Counted from the stretch's first letter, positions 17,169-27,249 are shown. The stretch is DNA of 64,000 bases from Allobrachymonas denitrificans DSM 15123 (GCF_900110225.1 NZ_FOCW01000001.1:682001-746000); one strand, 5' to 3'. The notes: generated by a model not told the origin, from the letters alone. Made by a program: numbers and translations.

Positions 17169-18232
17169 GCAAATCCCTTCACACTGCGCGCCTTGCGTGC
17201 CAGCATCCAGACAAAGAACGGGCCGCCGATCAGCGAGGTGATTACGCCAACCGGAATTTCCATGGGAGCCAGCACAGTGCGCGCCATCAGGTCGACCAGG
17301 ACTAGAAAGATCGCACCCAGCAACGCTGCCACCGGCAGCACGCGGCGATGCTCCACGCCCACCAGCATGCGCGTGATGTGCGGAATGACCAGCCCGACGA
17401 AGCCGATGGCACCGCTGACGGCCACCATGGTTCCGGTGATGAGCGAGATGACGGCAAACAGCACGCGTCGCAGCGCATGGGGATTGATGCCCAGGGTGCC
17501 GGCGGTTTCGTCACCGGTAAGCAGGGCATTGAGCGCGCGCGCCTGCAGCACCAGCCACAGAACGCCCAGCAGCAGGAGGGCGGCAGGCAGCGCCAGATGA
17601 TCCCACTGTGCGCCGGCCAGACTTCCCAGGGTCCAGGTGAGCAGGGCGTTAGCCAGGTCGCGCTGGCCGGAGGTAAGCGTGATCAGGCTGGTCAGCCCTA
17701 TCAGGAAGTAGCCCACCGCCACGCCGCTCAGGATCAGACGCGTGGCCTCGATGCGTCCGCCTTGGCGCGCCAGCCAGTACACCACGATGGCGGCTGCCAG
17801 CGCCCCCAGAAAGGCACCTGCCGAGATGGCGTACACGCCTGCTGCTGCCAGGCTGCCAAAGGCCAGCACAGACACTGCGCCGACCGAAGCGCCGGATGAC
17901 ACGCCCAGCATGTAGGGGTCTGCCAGCGGGTTGCGCACCATGGCCTGCATCACCACGCCCACCGTTGCCAGTCCGGCACCGACCAGCGCCGCGAGCAGGA
18001 TGCGCGGCATGCGGATCATCCAGACGATCTGGTAGTGCTGGATGGACCAGTCGGGCGTGAGCAGGGCCAGGCCAAAGCGCTGGCCCAACTCGTGCAGCAG
18101 GATGCGCCATACGGTGCCTGGGTGCAGCGACACCGAGCCGAGCGTGACAGCCAGTGTCATGGCGGCGATCAGCAGCCCCGCCAGCGCGAGGCAGGCCAGA
18201 CCGATGGGCCACTGCCGCATCCAGCGCATCAT
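17165..18232 (-). CDS. btuC: Cobalamin ABC importer, FecCD-family permease
   Basis: A 355-residue polytopic inner-membrane permease of the BtuC/FecCD family. Family motifs include RMPRILLAALVGAGLATVG, NPLADPYMLGVSSGASVGA and PHITRMLVGVEHRRVLP, the last near the loop that contacts the ATPase. It overlaps both neighbours by 4 bases (btuF stop, btuD start), indicating translational coupling. Substrate inferred to be B12 from the operon riboswitch. Confidence 0.9.
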   Translation of the reverse strand: MMRWMRQWPIGLACLALAGLLIAAMTLAVTLGSVSLHPGTVWRILLHELGQRFGLALLTPDWSIQHYQIVWMIRMPRILLAALVGAGLATVGVVMQAMVRNPLADPYMLGVSSGASVGAVSVLAFGSLAAAGVYAISAGAFLGALAAAIVVYWLARQGGRIEATRLILSGVAVGYFLIGLTSLITLTSGQRDLANALLTWTLGSLAGAQWDHLALPAALLLLGVLWLVLQARALNALLTGDETAGTLGINPHALRRVLFAVISLITGTMVAVSGAIGFVGLVIPHITRMLVGVEHRRVLPVAALLGAIFLVLVDLMARTVLAPMEIPVGVITSLIGGPFFVWMLARKARSVKGFA

Positions 18233-19419
18233 GATCTGGCCGTAGCCGCCGTAGCCGCCGTAGCCGCCGTAGCCGCCGTAGCCGCCGTAGCAGCCGTAGC
18301 AGCCGTAGCAGCCGTAGCAGCCGCGCCGAAGCGCTCGGGATGCAGCTTCCGCGCCAGCGCTCGCGCCGCCTTCACATTGCGTGGCCCCGGCGTCGCCTCG
18401 GCATAGCTGATCACAAAGAACCGCTGGTTGCGGATCGCATCCACATTCGCCAGCTCGGGCTTCTGTCGCAGAAAATCGATCTTGGCCTGCGCCGACACCG
18501 TGCCGTAGTCGTTGATCAAGATCCAGGCTGGATCGCGCGCCACCACGTCTTCCCAGTTGCCGCGCGGCCAGTTGCTGGCGATATCGTCAAACAGGTTCTC
18601 CCCGCCGGCCAGATCGATGATGGCGCGTGCCATGCCGTAGCGGCCCACGGTGGTGGGAATTTTCTCGCCGCCGTCATACAGGAACACGCGCGGGCGCTCC
18701 GCCACGCCTTGCATGCGCTGGCGCAAATCGTGCAGGTCCGTCTCGATGGCGCGGATGCGCGCTTCGGTCTGCGCCTCCACATCGAAAATGCGCGCGATAT
18801 TGCGCAGGTCGCGCAGCGTGTCGTCAATCGCCACGCCTTGGCGCGGCTGGATGCGCACGCAGGATTCCGTCAGTGCGTACGAACTGATGCCGTAGCGCTG
18901 CAGTATCGCAGGTGTCACGCCGCCTTCGCGAAAGCCGTAGTTCCAGCCGGCAAACACGAAGTCGGCCTGCACGCCGAGCAGGTTTTCCAGCGTCAGGCCC
19001 TGGCTGGACAGATCGGGCACGCGCTTGAGGGAGGGCTGAAAGGCGGGATCGATCTCGCCATGGGAGCGGATGCCGGTAAAGCCGGCCAGCCGGTGTTCCA
19101 GACCGAGGAACAGGAACATCTCGGTGATGCCCATGTCGTTGGTCACGGCGCGCCGGGGCACGACCGGATAGTGCACGTCCTCGCCGCAGACCTGCAGGCG
19201 CAGATCGCGTGTCGTGCCGCTGGCCGCAAGACCAGCTGCGGTGCCAGCTGGCCCCGAAACAGCAACACCACTGCTTGAGGTCGCGTCTTTGCATGAAGCA
19301 GCCGCACGACTGTGTGCGGCGTGTCCATCGCTCGCCTGCTGGCCGCATCCCGCCAGCACCGCCGCCACCATCACCGCGAGCAAACCCGGGCGCATAGCAG
19401 CAAGGGAAGAATTCCGCAT
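18229..19419 (-). CDS. btuF: Cobalamin-type substrate-binding lipoprotein with Ala-Ala-Thr tail
   Basis: A 396-residue periplasmic binding lipoprotein. The lipobox LAGC is at about residue 25, then a low-complexity linker of about 40 residues, then a BtuF/FhuD-type helical-backbone binding domain (AVTNDMGITEMFLFLGLEHRLAG, GVQADFVFAGWNYGF, WILINDYGTV). The C-terminus ends in about nine Ala-Ala-Thr units encoded by a 9-bp tandem repeat, which is not part of the fold. The stop overlaps the btuC start. It delivers the ligand from the TonB receptor to the permease. Confidence 0.88.
   Translation of the reverse strand: MRNSSLAAMRPGLLAVMVAAVLAGCGQQASDGHAAHSRAAASCKDATSSSGVAVSGPAGTAAGLAASGTTRDLRLQVCGEDVHYPVVPRRAVTNDMGITEMFLFLGLEHRLAGFTGIRSHGEIDPAFQPSLKRVPDLSSQGLTLENLLGVQADFVFAGWNYGFREGGVTPAILQRYGISSYALTESCVRIQPRQGVAIDDTLRDLRNIARIFDVEAQTEARIRAIETDLHDLRQRMQGVAERPRVFLYDGGEKIPTTVGRYGMARAIIDLAGGENLFDDIASNWPRGNWEDVVARDPAWILINDYGTVSAQAKIDFLRQKPELANVDAIRNQRFFVISYAEATPGPRNVKAARALARKLHPERFGAAATAATAATAATAATAATAATAATAATARS
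18240..18320. repeat. Coding 9-bp tandem repeat at the 3' end of btuF
   Basis: Nine nonamers in a row, five CCGTAGCCG followed by four CCGTAGCAG, are read on the minus strand as Ala-Ala-Thr units. Because the unit is a multiple of three, copy-number change would lengthen or shorten the BtuF tail without shifting the frame. Confidence 0.95.
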
Positions 19420-19432
19420 GGGGAGCCCCCGA

Positions 19433-21664
19433 TCAGAAGCGCATCAACGCCGTCAGTTCCACATGGCGCCCCGGCGCCACCAGCCATTGCTTGCCGTAGG
19501 TGTTGCTGGCGTAGAAGCGGTTGGTCAGGTTGCGCCCGGACAGGCTCAGCGTGGTCACGCGGTTCACATCCCAGCTCAGCGCGCCGTCCAGCGTGGTGTA
19601 CGCTGGCAGCTTCACGCTATTGGCGTTGTCGGCAAAGCGCGCGCCCACGTGGCGCAGGCCAAGCGACGCCTTCCATTTCGGCTGCTGGTAGTGCGCCCAC
19701 AGGTTGGCCGTGTAGCGCGCCACGTTGGCGGGACGGTTGCCGGAGCGATCGATGCCGGCGGCTCCTTCGCGCAGGTGGTCGAACTTGGCATCCACCCAGG
19801 CCACGTTCCCTTCAAGCCTCCAGGCCTTTGTCGGCCGGATCGCCGCACTCAGTTCCACGCCCCGGGACGATTGCTGCCCGCCCTGCACCGAGATGGCAGG
19901 ACGGTCAGGATCGCGCGTCAGGATATCCTTCTTGCTGATATCGAATGCGGCGAGCGTCCATTCGCCGCGATCGTCAGCCAGTTGCTGCTTGACGCCGATT
20001 TCGACCTGTCGCCCCTTGCTCAGCCTGAAACGGCTTTGGGCTTCGCCCAGGGAGAGCAGGCTGGTGACGGGATCATGCCCCTGGCTGTATTGGGCATACA
20101 GGTTGGTGCGCTCATTCAGCCGGTAGCTCGCCCCCAGCCGCCAGGAAGTGCCGCCCAGGGTGCTCTCGAAATGCTTGCCACTGGCCGCGTCCGTGCGGGC
20201 CACCTGGTACAGATCGCGCCGGATGCCGCCCATCAGCAACCACTGTTCGTTCACGTTCCAGGCATCTTCCAGATAGAAGGCATGCTGGCGTACGCGCGAA
20301 TCAAAGCGCGGAACGGTAGCATCCGGGCTGCTCCACCAGCCATGTTCCGGCGCCAGCAGTGAAACAGAAGACGAACCACGGAAGGGTGCGTTGCTGTTCA
20401 GCGCGAAGTCCGTGCGGGACACGTCCCAGCCAACGGCAATCTGGTGATTGCGCGGCGTCAGCTCCAGACCCAGACGGTTGCCCACCTGGCGGGTGTCATG
20501 GCCGATTTCCAGGTAGGAGTCGCGATCGATCCGGCCGGTGGCGGGGTTGTGCCGGTAGCCCTCCACGTTCTTCCAGTGCCGGTCGGAGTCGAAACGGTAG
20601 GTTTCGTTGTGCAGCCTGATCCAGTGCTGCGGCGACCATTCGCCCTTCAGGCGCACGCGCTTGTCCTTGTAGCGGATGTCGCCATCGGCTACGTTGTAGT
20701 TGTTGCTGGCCACGTCCTTGCGCAATTCGCCATTGACCAGCGGCGTGCCCCAGTAGCGCTCGGGCTTCTGGTCGGCGATGTCGGCGGTCAGGTCGAACAT
20801 CAGGTTGGAACGCGGCTGCCAGCGCAGGCCGGTCATCAGCTTGGCGTTGCGTGCATCGCCGTAGGCGCGCTCGCCATCGCTGCGCTGGCCATAGGCATCG
20901 ATGCGGTAGCTCAGCGTTTCGCCCAGCGGCCCGGTGGTGCCCACGCCGAGCCGCGCAGTGCCATGCGTGCCTGCGCCGATCAACACCTCGGTTTCACGGA
21001 TGCGGCTGGGAGTCTTGCGTACGGCATTGAGGGTGGCGCCCATGGTGCCACTGCCATACATGAGCGAGGCCGGACCGCGCAGCACGTCCACGCGCTCGTA
21101 GCCCCAGGTGTCGGCCGGGTAGGTCACGGTGCCCGCGCCGATGCCCAGCGTCAGCCCGTCCTCGGCCACCCCGACGGAGTTGACGCCGGAGAACCCACGG
21201 CTGGCAAATGACAGCCCGCCGTTGCCGGGAGAGCCGTTCTCGCTCACCCCGACGGTACGCGTCACTGCGCTGTTGACGCCATGGTCCGAGCGTTCCAGCA
21301 TCTGTTCGCTGCTTACGCTGCCGACACTGGCCGGAAGATCCTGCACGCTCACACCGGTGCGTGAGCCGGACGCCGCAGGAAGGTTCAGGCCCAGACCGGT
21401 GGCGCCGAAGGGGCTGGCAGTCACTTCGATGCGGGGCAGGGTGTCAGTGGTGTCATCGGCATGTGCGCCGGTCACGCTGGCAAGCAATACCAGCGTACAG
21501 GCCGTGGCAACAGAACGGGGACGGGAAGGGGGCAGGGCGGCGCGGCCGGCAGCGGGCGCCGAGAAGAAAAACGCAGGCATTGTCAGAAAAGGCGGTGACT
21601 GCCTGATGGATGCCTGCACACAAGAACGCCCAACGGCGCCAATACAAGCGCGCGGACTTTGCAT
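19433..21664 (-). CDS. btuB: TonB-dependent outer-membrane receptor under B12 riboswitch control
   Basis: A 743-residue TonB receptor. After the signal peptide (ending about GAHA, residue 69 from this start) come the plug domain (SVQDLPASVGSVSSEQML, RVDVLRGPASLMYGSG) and a 22-strand barrel ending in the terminal motif HVELTALMRF with a final Phe. By sequence it looks more like siderophore receptors than E. coli BtuB, yet a cobalamin riboswitch precedes it and BtuF/C/D genes follow. The start is uncertain: ATG 21664 gives a long pre-signal; ATG 21580 gives a normal-length signal peptide but has no clear ribosome site. Confidence 0.85.
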   Translation of the reverse strand: MQSPRACIGAVGRSCVQASIRQSPPFLTMPAFFFSAPAAGRAALPPSRPRSVATACTLVLLASVTGAHADDTTDTLPRIEVTASPFGATGLGLNLPAASGSRTGVSVQDLPASVGSVSSEQMLERSDHGVNSAVTRTVGVSENGSPGNGGLSFASRGFSGVNSVGVAEDGLTLGIGAGTVTYPADTWGYERVDVLRGPASLMYGSGTMGATLNAVRKTPSRIRETEVLIGAGTHGTARLGVGTTGPLGETLSYRIDAYGQRSDGERAYGDARNAKLMTGLRWQPRSNLMFDLTADIADQKPERYWGTPLVNGELRKDVASNNYNVADGDIRYKDKRVRLKGEWSPQHWIRLHNETYRFDSDRHWKNVEGYRHNPATGRIDRDSYLEIGHDTRQVGNRLGLELTPRNHQIAVGWDVSRTDFALNSNAPFRGSSSVSLLAPEHGWWSSPDATVPRFDSRVRQHAFYLEDAWNVNEQWLLMGGIRRDLYQVARTDAASGKHFESTLGGTSWRLGASYRLNERTNLYAQYSQGHDPVTSLLSLGEAQSRFRLSKGRQVEIGVKQQLADDRGEWTLAAFDISKKDILTRDPDRPAISVQGGQQSSRGVELSAAIRPTKAWRLEGNVAWVDAKFDHLREGAAGIDRSGNRPANVARYTANLWAHYQQPKWKASLGLRHVGARFADNANSVKLPAYTTLDGALSWDVNRVTTLSLSGRNLTNRFYASNTYGKQWLVAPGRHVELTALMRF

Positions 21665-21718
21665 GACGGCTATCTACACCCCGCAGACAGTCATGGGTTT
21701 GTGCCAGGGCACAGGGAA

Positions 21719-21935
21719 CCAGCAGGCCGGTCTCCGGGCTCACAGACGATGCGTGCGCATCCGCATGTCACCTTCCCGAGGCAGGCGCTTGCACGCACTG
21801 GCCCTCAGTGGTTGCCCCTGGCGCGAACGCTGAAGGGCGTGACATGATTTTCTGCATACCGTTGCGGGGGCAGCCAAGGCCTGGGCATTGCGCCGTACCT
21901 TGTTCCCGTTTCACTTGCTGAGGCAAGCACCTGCT
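21719..21935 (-). promoter_or_regulatory. Cobalamin (AdoCbl) riboswitch
   Basis: The minus strand carries the conserved cobalamin riboswitch elements in order. AGGTGCTTGCC is at the 5' end (about 21932), then GTGAAACGGGAA, AATGCC, the near-invariant GCTGCCCCCGCAACGGTA (B12 box), GGGAAGG, and GAGCCCGGAGACCGGCCTG at the 3' end. It lies 55 bases before the TonB-receptor start, so B12 is expected to shut off the whole btuBFCD operon. Confidence 0.96.
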
Positions 21936-22044
21936 GACGATCGTTCTTTTTCAAGAACGGCAGGAGTCTATCACGTGTGAATGATGTGGGAGGCGAACGG
22001 GAGCGAAACTTTCCAGCGCCCAGCCCAACCCAGCACCGGCCGTT

Positions 22045-22374
22045 TCAGCCTTGCAGGCAGATCGTCACCAGCGCCGAACAATCCTCCTCCGCCAACAGCG
22101 CATGCGGCTCGTTGCCGGCCAGATGCACCCAGTCGCCGGCCTGCATCGTCTGTGCGCCCAGAGAAGTCTGCATCTGGAACCGGCCCTCCAGGCATTGCAC
22201 CGTGATTTCGCCCGGCACCGTATGCTCGCGCAGCGTTTCGCCCTGGCGCAACACCACGCGCACCACTTCCAGCTGGCGCGCCTTGAGCAGGGCATGGGTG
22301 CGCGTGTCCGTCAAGGCAGCGCCCAGCGGCGCAAGCGAAACGACCTGGTTCGAAATGGCATGGGGCTTGGCCAT
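22045..22374 (-). CDS. Small cupin-domain protein
   Basis: A 109-residue single-cupin protein. The two cupin motifs appear as LREHTVPGEITVQCLEG (first, lacking a full metal-binding His set) and MQAGDWVHLAGNEPHAL (second, with His). Known relatives are sugar/metal-binding or sensory cupins; no specific function can be assigned. AAGGAG lies about 7 bases before the ATG at 22374. It is transcribed towards the B12 operon but separated from it by the riboswitch region, and is divergent from the SpmA/B-like gene. Confidence 0.82.
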   Translation of the reverse strand: MAKPHAISNQVVSLAPLGAALTDTRTHALLKARQLEVVRVVLRQGETLREHTVPGEITVQCLEGRFQMQTSLGAQTMQAGDWVHLAGNEPHALLAEEDCSALVTICLQG

Positions 22375-22498
22375 GGCGGACTCCTTGGGCAACGATGGTG
22401 CGACCCATGATACGCAGCCCCGGCGAATGCTCCGCAAGCAAGAGCCTGCATCAGACAGGGATAATGCTCCCAGTTCCACTCGATAGGGCGCCCGCGCC

Positions 22499-23746
22499 AT
22501 GGTCCTCAATCTCGTCTGGCTGGGATTCTTCGTCTCGGCCTTTGCCATCGCCCTGTTCCAGCTCATGCAGGGCGATCTGGAAGTGTTCTCCCGCCTGCAG
22601 ACCGCACTGTTCGACGCAGCCAAGACCGGCTTCGAGATCTCGCTTGGCCTGACCGGCATGATGGCGCTGTGGCTGGGCATCCTGCGCGTGGGCGAGAAGG
22701 CCGGCGTGATCAACGCCTTTGCCCGTGCGGTGAATCCGCTGTTCCGCCACATTTTCCCCGGCGTGCCTCAAGGCCACCCGGCGCAGGGCGCCATGACCAT
22801 GAACATGTCGGCCAACATGCTGGGGCTGGACAATGCCGCCACGCCGCTCGGCCTCAAGGCCATGCAGGAGCTGCAATCCCTCAACGACAAGCCCGACACT
22901 GCCACCAATGCCCAGATCCTGTTTCTGGTGCTCAATACTGCCGGCCTCACGCTGATCCCCACTTCGGTCATCGCCATCCGCCAGACCATTGCACTCAAGC
23001 AGGGGCTGACCGGCTTCAACGCGGCCGATATCTTTCTGCCCACGCTGGTGGCCACCTCCATTTCGCTGCTGTCGGCGCTGCTGATCGTGGCGCTGGTGCA
23101 GCGCCTGCCGCTCTGGCGCCCCGCAGTCTGGGCGCCGCTGGCGGCTTTCGGGGCAGCAGTAGGGGGGTTGACCTGGTGGCTGGCCCAGCTGCCGCCCGAT
23201 CAGTCTGCGCGCCTCATTGGCACCATCGGCAGCGGCGTCATCCTCGGGCTGGTGGTGCTCTTCCTCGTGGCGGGTGCGCTGCGCCGCATCAACGTCTACG
23301 ACACCTTCGTGGACGGCGCCAAGGAGGGCTTTGGTGTGGCGGTGCAGATCATTCCCTATCTGGTCGCCATGCTGTGCGCCATCGCCGTGTTCCGTGCCTC
23401 TGGCGGCATGGACTGGATCATGCAGAGCATTGCCACCGTCGTCAGCGCCTTCGGCCTGCCGACCGACTTCCTGCCCGCCTTGCCGGTGGGCTTGATGAAA
23501 ATCCTCTCCGGCTCGGGCGCACGCGGCCTGATGGTGGACGTGATGAACACCTACGGTGTAGCGTCCTTCCCGGCGCAGGTCGCCGCCATCATCCAGGGCT
23601 CCACCGAAACCACCTTCTACGTGCTGGCCGTGTACTTCGGCAGCGTGGGCGTGAAGCAAACGCGCCATGCGCTGGCCTGTGCGCTGTTTGCCGACGTAGT
23701 CGGCATCGTGGCCGCGGTATTGGTGGGGTATGCGTTCTTTACATAA
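22499..23746 (+). CDS. SpmA/SpmB-like fused nucleoside-recognition membrane protein
   Basis: A 415-residue polytopic membrane protein consisting of two Gate (nucleoside recognition) domains. The N-terminal half resembles spore maturation protein SpmA (MTMNMSANMLGLDNAATPLGLKAM) and the C-terminal half SpmB (GAKEGFGVAVQIIPYLVAML, GSGARGLMVDVMNTYG, STETTFYVLAVYFGSVGV). In non-sporulating bacteria this fused form is common and its transport role is unknown. The next gene starts 103 bases downstream on the same strand. Confidence 0.85.
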   Translation: MVLNLVWLGFFVSAFAIALFQLMQGDLEVFSRLQTALFDAAKTGFEISLGLTGMMALWLGILRVGEKAGVINAFARAVNPLFRHIFPGVPQGHPAQGAMTMNMSANMLGLDNAATPLGLKAMQELQSLNDKPDTATNAQILFLVLNTAGLTLIPTSVIAIRQTIALKQGLTGFNAADIFLPTLVATSISLLSALLIVALVQRLPLWRPAVWAPLAAFGAAVGGLTWWLAQLPPDQSARLIGTIGSGVILGLVVLFLVAGALRRINVYDTFVDGAKEGFGVAVQIIPYLVAMLCAIAVFRASGGMDWIMQSIATVVSAFGLPTDFLPALPVGLMKILSGSGARGLMVDVMNTYGVASFPAQVAAIIQGSTETTFYVLAVYFGSVGVKQTRHALACALFADVVGIVAAVLVGYAFFT

Positions 23747-23849
23747 AGGTAAACCCTTGTGTTGTAAACTTCGTTACAGATTCCCGCGACAGGGTGGCGA
23801 AAGCCGAGTTGCGCGGGCTGCGTCCTGATTCCGCCGGGTTGTCCCTTCC

Positions 23850-25115
23850 ATGAGTCCGAACTTTCCTCACGCTGCAGAGTTGCTGGCAGCCACGCTGTTT
23901 GCGCTGGCCTTGATCCACACCTTCTCCACCAAGTATTTCCATGGTCTGGCACAACGCTATCCGGGGCATTCCGGCGTCTGGCACCTGCTGGGCGAAGTGG
24001 AAGTGGTGTTCGGCTTCTGGGCCATGCTGCTGATGGTGCTGCTGTTCGGCCTGTACGGGCAGGACCAGGCGTTGGGCTATCTCGAGTCACGCAACTTCAC
24101 CGAGCCCATGTTCGTGTTCGTCATCATGGTGGTGGCGGCCACGCGGCCCATTCTCGACTTTGCCAGCCGCATCGTGCTGCGCATGGCGCGCCTGCTGCCC
24201 CTGCCGGATGGCATGGCACTTTATTTCATGCTGCTGGCCTTTGTGCCGTTGCTGGGTTCCTTCATCACCGAGCCCGCCGCCATGACGCTGGCTGCGCTCA
24301 TGCTGCGTGATGCCGTCTTCACCCAGCCCGTTACCAACCGACTCAAGTACGGCACGCTGGGCGTGCTGTTCGTCAATGTCTCTATCGGCGGCGTGCTGAC
24401 GCCGTTTGCGGCTCCGCCCGTGCTGATGGTCGCCGCCAAGTGGGGCTGGGATTTGCCCTTCATGCTGACCCAGTTCGGCTGGAAAGCGGCTGTTGCCGTC
24501 TGCTTCAACGCCGGCGCTGCCATGTGGCTGCTGCGCCGCGAACTCAAGCGTTTGCCCGTGGCACAGCCGGAACCTGGCTCGCACGTGCCGGTCACCGTGG
24601 TGGTCATCCACCTGCTGTTCCTGGCCACCGTGGTGCTGTTTGCCCATCATCCGGTGGTATTCATGGGCATGTTCCTGTTCTTCCTGGGTTATACGGCGGC
24701 GTATCCGCGCAACCAGAGCCCGCTCATCCTGCGCGAGGCGCTGCTGGTGGCCTTCTTCCTGGCCGGACTGGTGGTGCTGGGCGGCATGCAGCAATGGTGG
24801 CTGCAGCCGCTGCTGATGGGCCTGAACGCCGACACCGTGTACTTCGCAGCCACTGCGCTGACCGCCATCACCGACAACGCGGCACTGACCTATCTGGCAT
24901 CGCTGGTGGAAGGCCTGTCGCCAGACTTCAAGACAGCGCTGGTGGCTGGTGCCGTGACCGGCGGCGGCCTGACGCTGATCGCTAACGCCCCCAACCCGGC
25001 TGGCGCCACCATTCTGAAGGAACACTTCCCCGAAGGCGCCATCCACTTCTTCTGGCTGCTGGTGGCCGCGCTGCCGCCCACGCTGGTGGCGATGATGGCG
25101 TTCCGGTTGTTGTAA
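23850..25115 (+). CDS. Putative Na+/H+ antiporter (NhaD/ArsB-like ion transporter)
   Basis: A 421-residue membrane protein with about 10-11 hydrophobic segments. It contains ion-transporter-superfamily motifs: the TEPAAMTLAALMLRD segment around residue 145, a paired VLMVAAKWGWDLPF, and TDNAALTYLASLVEG plus NAPNPAGATIL in the C-terminal half, reminiscent of NhaD/ArsB carriers. Ion specificity is not deducible. Ribosome site weak. An 8-bp tandem repeat follows the stop. Confidence 0.8.
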   Translation: MSPNFPHAAELLAATLFALALIHTFSTKYFHGLAQRYPGHSGVWHLLGEVEVVFGFWAMLLMVLLFGLYGQDQALGYLESRNFTEPMFVFVIMVVAATRPILDFASRIVLRMARLLPLPDGMALYFMLLAFVPLLGSFITEPAAMTLAALMLRDAVFTQPVTNRLKYGTLGVLFVNVSIGGVLTPFAAPPVLMVAAKWGWDLPFMLTQFGWKAAVAVCFNAGAAMWLLRRELKRLPVAQPEPGSHVPVTVVVIHLLFLATVVLFAHHPVVFMGMFLFFLGYTAAYPRNQSPLILREALLVAFFLAGLVVLGGMQQWWLQPLLMGLNADTVYFAATALTAITDNAALTYLASLVEGLSPDFKTALVAGAVTGGGLTLIANAPNPAGATILKEHFPEGAIHFFWLLVAALPPTLVAMMAFRLL

Positions 25116-25122
25116 TCTTCCG

Positions 25123-25178
25123 GCAGCCGAGCAGCCGAGCAGCCGAGCAGCCGAGCAGCCGAGCAGCCGAGCAGCCGA
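25123..25178. repeat. Tandem 8-bp repeat (GCAGCCGA)7
   Basis: Seven perfect copies of GCAGCCGA begin 8 bases after the antiporter stop, in the convergent intergenic space before the thioesterase gene. Non-coding. Confidence 0.95.
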
Positions 25179-25229
25179 GTGGCTTGGCACGCTTTCCGCA
25201 GGCCGCCGGTCGAGCCGGCACCGCCGCGC

Positions 25230-25646
25230 TTACACCTTCACGTTGACGATCGTCGCCTGCATCAGCGCAACCACCTTGGTTGCCCCGTCCTTGTAGGCCA
25301 GCACTTCACCCGTGCATACGGTCAGCATCTTGCCGGCATTCACCACCTTGCCAATGGCGACAAAGCGTTCGCCAATGGCCGGACGCAGCAGGTTCAGCTT
25401 GAACTCGGCAGTCACCACCTCATGCCCCGGCGGCGCCTTGGTCAGCGCCGCGTAGCCGCAGGCGCTGTCGACGATACTGGTAATGGCTCCGGCGTGAACA
25501 AAGCCCTGCTGCTGGGAGAGATGGAACGAAAACGGCAGGCTGATCTGCACCTCGCCTTCCTGCGCCGACAACAGTTCGGCACCGAGGGTGGCCATCAGCC
25601 CCTGCTTTTCAAAGCTGGCTGCAATGCGGTCATGGATCTCGCTCAC
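25230..25646 (-). CDS. PaaI-family hotdog-fold thioesterase
   Basis: A 138-residue hotdog-fold protein. The PaaI-type active-site region is QQQGFVHAGAITSIVDSACGYAA (about 46-68), with the helix carrying the Asp, followed by VVTAEFKLNLLRPAIGERFVAIGKV. Members hydrolyse acyl- or aryl-CoA thioesters; the substrate is unknown. The start is a GTG at 25646, supported by GGGAGA a few bases upstream. It lies downstream of the small unknown gene at 25669-26001. Confidence 0.87.
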   Translation of the reverse strand: MSEIHDRIAASFEKQGLMATLGAELLSAQEGEVQISLPFSFHLSQQQGFVHAGAITSIVDSACGYAALTKAPPGHEVVTAEFKLNLLRPAIGERFVAIGKVVNAGKMLTVCTGEVLAYKDGATKVVALMQATIVNVKV

Positions 25647-25668
25647 GTTCTGTCTCCCGTCACTTGTT

Positions 25669-26001
25669 CTACTGGATTTTCTGCGCCAGTGACTTGAGCA
25701 GCCGGAGGTACTCCTGATTGGTATCGCTCAAGGCGTTCCAGATGGTGTCCTGATCCAGAACGGAGAAGGAACCCTCTGCGACCATGGCCTGAATCTGCTG
25801 GCGCTGATTGTCGTCCAGATCCGCAGATTCGGACAACTCCATCCAGTGTGCCTGATAAAGAGCCCCCAACTTCCGGTAACGCTCATCCACGCTACTCAGG
25901 AATTTCCCGAACTTGCGCAACTGGCACAGGTCATCTTCCAGTGCGGTACACAGTGTCTGCATCTCCTGCAGTTGGGCGAAATCATCAGGGGACAGGGGCA
26001 T
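25669..26001 (-). CDS. Small helical cytosolic protein, unknown (possibly DUF4298-like)
   Basis: A 110-residue protein, charged and predicted all-helical with no signal or membrane segment. Features include a Cys-containing N-terminal coil (EMQTLCTALEDDLCQLRKFGKFL) and the segment VLDQDTIWNALSDTNQEYLRLLKSL near the C-terminus. The latter resembles the end of DUF4298 proteins, but the match is weak and from memory. Its codons are less GC-rich than the neighbours. It may be co-transcribed with the thioesterase, which begins 22 bases downstream. Confidence 0.65.
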   Translation of the reverse strand: MPLSPDDFAQLQEMQTLCTALEDDLCQLRKFGKFLSSVDERYRKLGALYQAHWMELSESADLDDNQRQQIQAMVAEGSFSVLDQDTIWNALSDTNQEYLRLLKSLAQKIQ

Positions 26002-26096
26002 GGCGAGCTACGGTTGGCAGCCCGGCAGGCGGTAGCCCCGGGCCGAAAATGACCGCACCCATGTACGACGCGATCAGCAAGAGGGCATGATAACGC

Positions 26097-26130
26097 GCAA
26101 AAAAAGCGCGCAGCCTGAAGGCGCGCGCTG
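26097..26130 (-). terminator. Rho-independent terminator after leuB
   Basis: A GC-only stem AGCGCGC/GCGCGCT (26105-26129) with an 11-base loop is followed on the minus strand by seven T residues (A-run 26099-26105). It ends the leucine operon. Confidence 0.85.
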
Positions 26131-26154
26131 TGTTCCGGCAGGCCGGATCAGGGT

Positions 26155-27222
<1,068 letters not shown>

Positions 27223-27249
27223 GATGGTGGTTCAGGGATAAATAAAAAA

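Noticed and set aside
16383-21664. Haem or siderophore uptake operon
   Set aside because: A cobalamin riboswitch with nearly all conserved boxes precedes the receptor gene, which outweighs the siderophore-like look of the receptor.
21942-21959. Terminator or operator (CGTTCTT/AAGAACG hairpin) next to the cobalamin riboswitch
   Set aside because: The stem is only 7 bp with a T-rich loop and no T-run after it on either strand; it may be chance or part of the leader.
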